Shown: positions 14,655 through 14,754 of the stretch, in pieces
Numbering within the stretch: the first letter of the stretch is position 1
How the letters are laid out: each line of letters begins with the position of its first letter
From: Stenotrophomonas maltophilia
GTDB taxonomy: Bacteria > Pseudomonadota > Gammaproteobacteria > Xanthomonadales > Xanthomonadaceae
DNA: 14,754 bases
Assembly: GCA_002386405.1 (NCBI GenBank)
Contig: DGIP01000235.1
Location: forward strand, 1-14,754
Direction of reading: 5' to 3'
Program-made: the position numbers and the translations under genes
Notes under the pieces: generated by a model
What the model saw: only the letters and a program-made list of their open reading frames with translations
Database searches by the model: none
Told to the model about the DNA's origin: nothing

Positions 14655-14754
14655 GTTGGCTGCGTAGATCAAGAGCAACGTCAACGGCACTGGGGATTTA
14701 CGGTCCACTGCGGGGCCCCGGCCGGTGTGGGTTTGCGGGGGGCGCCGTGAACCC
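14655..14754. other. Non-coding tail after the terminator
   Basis: No gene seen. It contains a GC-rich palindrome CGGGGCCCCG (14711-14720) and short inverted arms GGGTT (14729-14733) / AACCC (14750-14754) that reach the window edge. The start of an intergenic repeat element that continues past the window is possible but cannot be judged from 100 nt. Confidence 0.4.

Noticed and set aside
1..14754. CRISPR array, insertion sequence, tRNA gene, prophage or defence genes
   Set aside because: None seen on either strand. Gene content is core and continuous, with no direct-repeat arrays or transposase motifs.

Overview
This window is a bacterial ribosomal-protein super-operon: the S10, spc and alpha operons in the canonical gammaproteobacterial order, all on the + strand. 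The protein sequences (for example the L4, L22, S8, S3 and SecY versions), the high GC content with GC-rich third codon positions, and the absence of rpmJ and infA from the cluster fit the family Xanthomonadaceae (Lysobacteraceae). Stenotrophomonas or a close relative is my best guess, from recall of family sequences rather than a database search. Twenty-seven complete genes are present, plus the last codons of an upstream gene that is most likely tuf (EF-Tu).

Layout. 1-16: 3' end of probable tuf. 17-352: tuf/rpsJ intergenic region with a candidate sigma70 promoter (159-188) and an mRNA leader that folds into three consecutive strong hairpins. 353-5339: S10 operon (rpsJ, rplC, rplD, rplW, rplB, rpsS, rplV, rpsC, rplP, rpmC, rpsQ). 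5353-6933: first half of spc (rplN, rplX, rplE, rpsN), running on from rpsQ after a 13-nt gap. 6934-7151: a structured gap with a strong intrinsic terminator and a -10-like box. 7152-11198: second half of spc (rpsH, rplF, rplR, rpsE, rpmD, rplO, secY), with hairpins in the rplF/rplR and rplR/rpsE gaps. 11199-11561: long alpha-operon leader with two promoter candidates and several hairpins. 11562-14599: alpha operon (rpsM, rpsK, rpsD, rpoA, rplQ), with hairpins before rpoA and before rplQ. 14629-14654: intrinsic terminator closing the cluster. 14655-14754: no gene seen.

Together the genes supply 25 proteins of the two ribosomal subunits, the SecYEG channel subunit SecY, and the RNA polymerase alpha subunit. 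Coupling between genes is tight: ATGA overlap at rplD/rplW, TGATG at rplP/rpmC, an 8-nt overlap at rpsE/rpmD, and many Shine-Dalgarno sequences that overlap the preceding stop codon. Stoichiometry and autoregulation probably act through the structured gaps.

The coding content is ordinary and intact, with no frameshift, insertion or foreign gene. I found no new protein system. What merits a second look is in the non-coding RNA: the three-hairpin S10 leader, the terminator/promoter-like island that splits spc between rpsN and rpsH, the 363-nt alpha leader, and the repeated placing of strong hairpins between genes of one operon.
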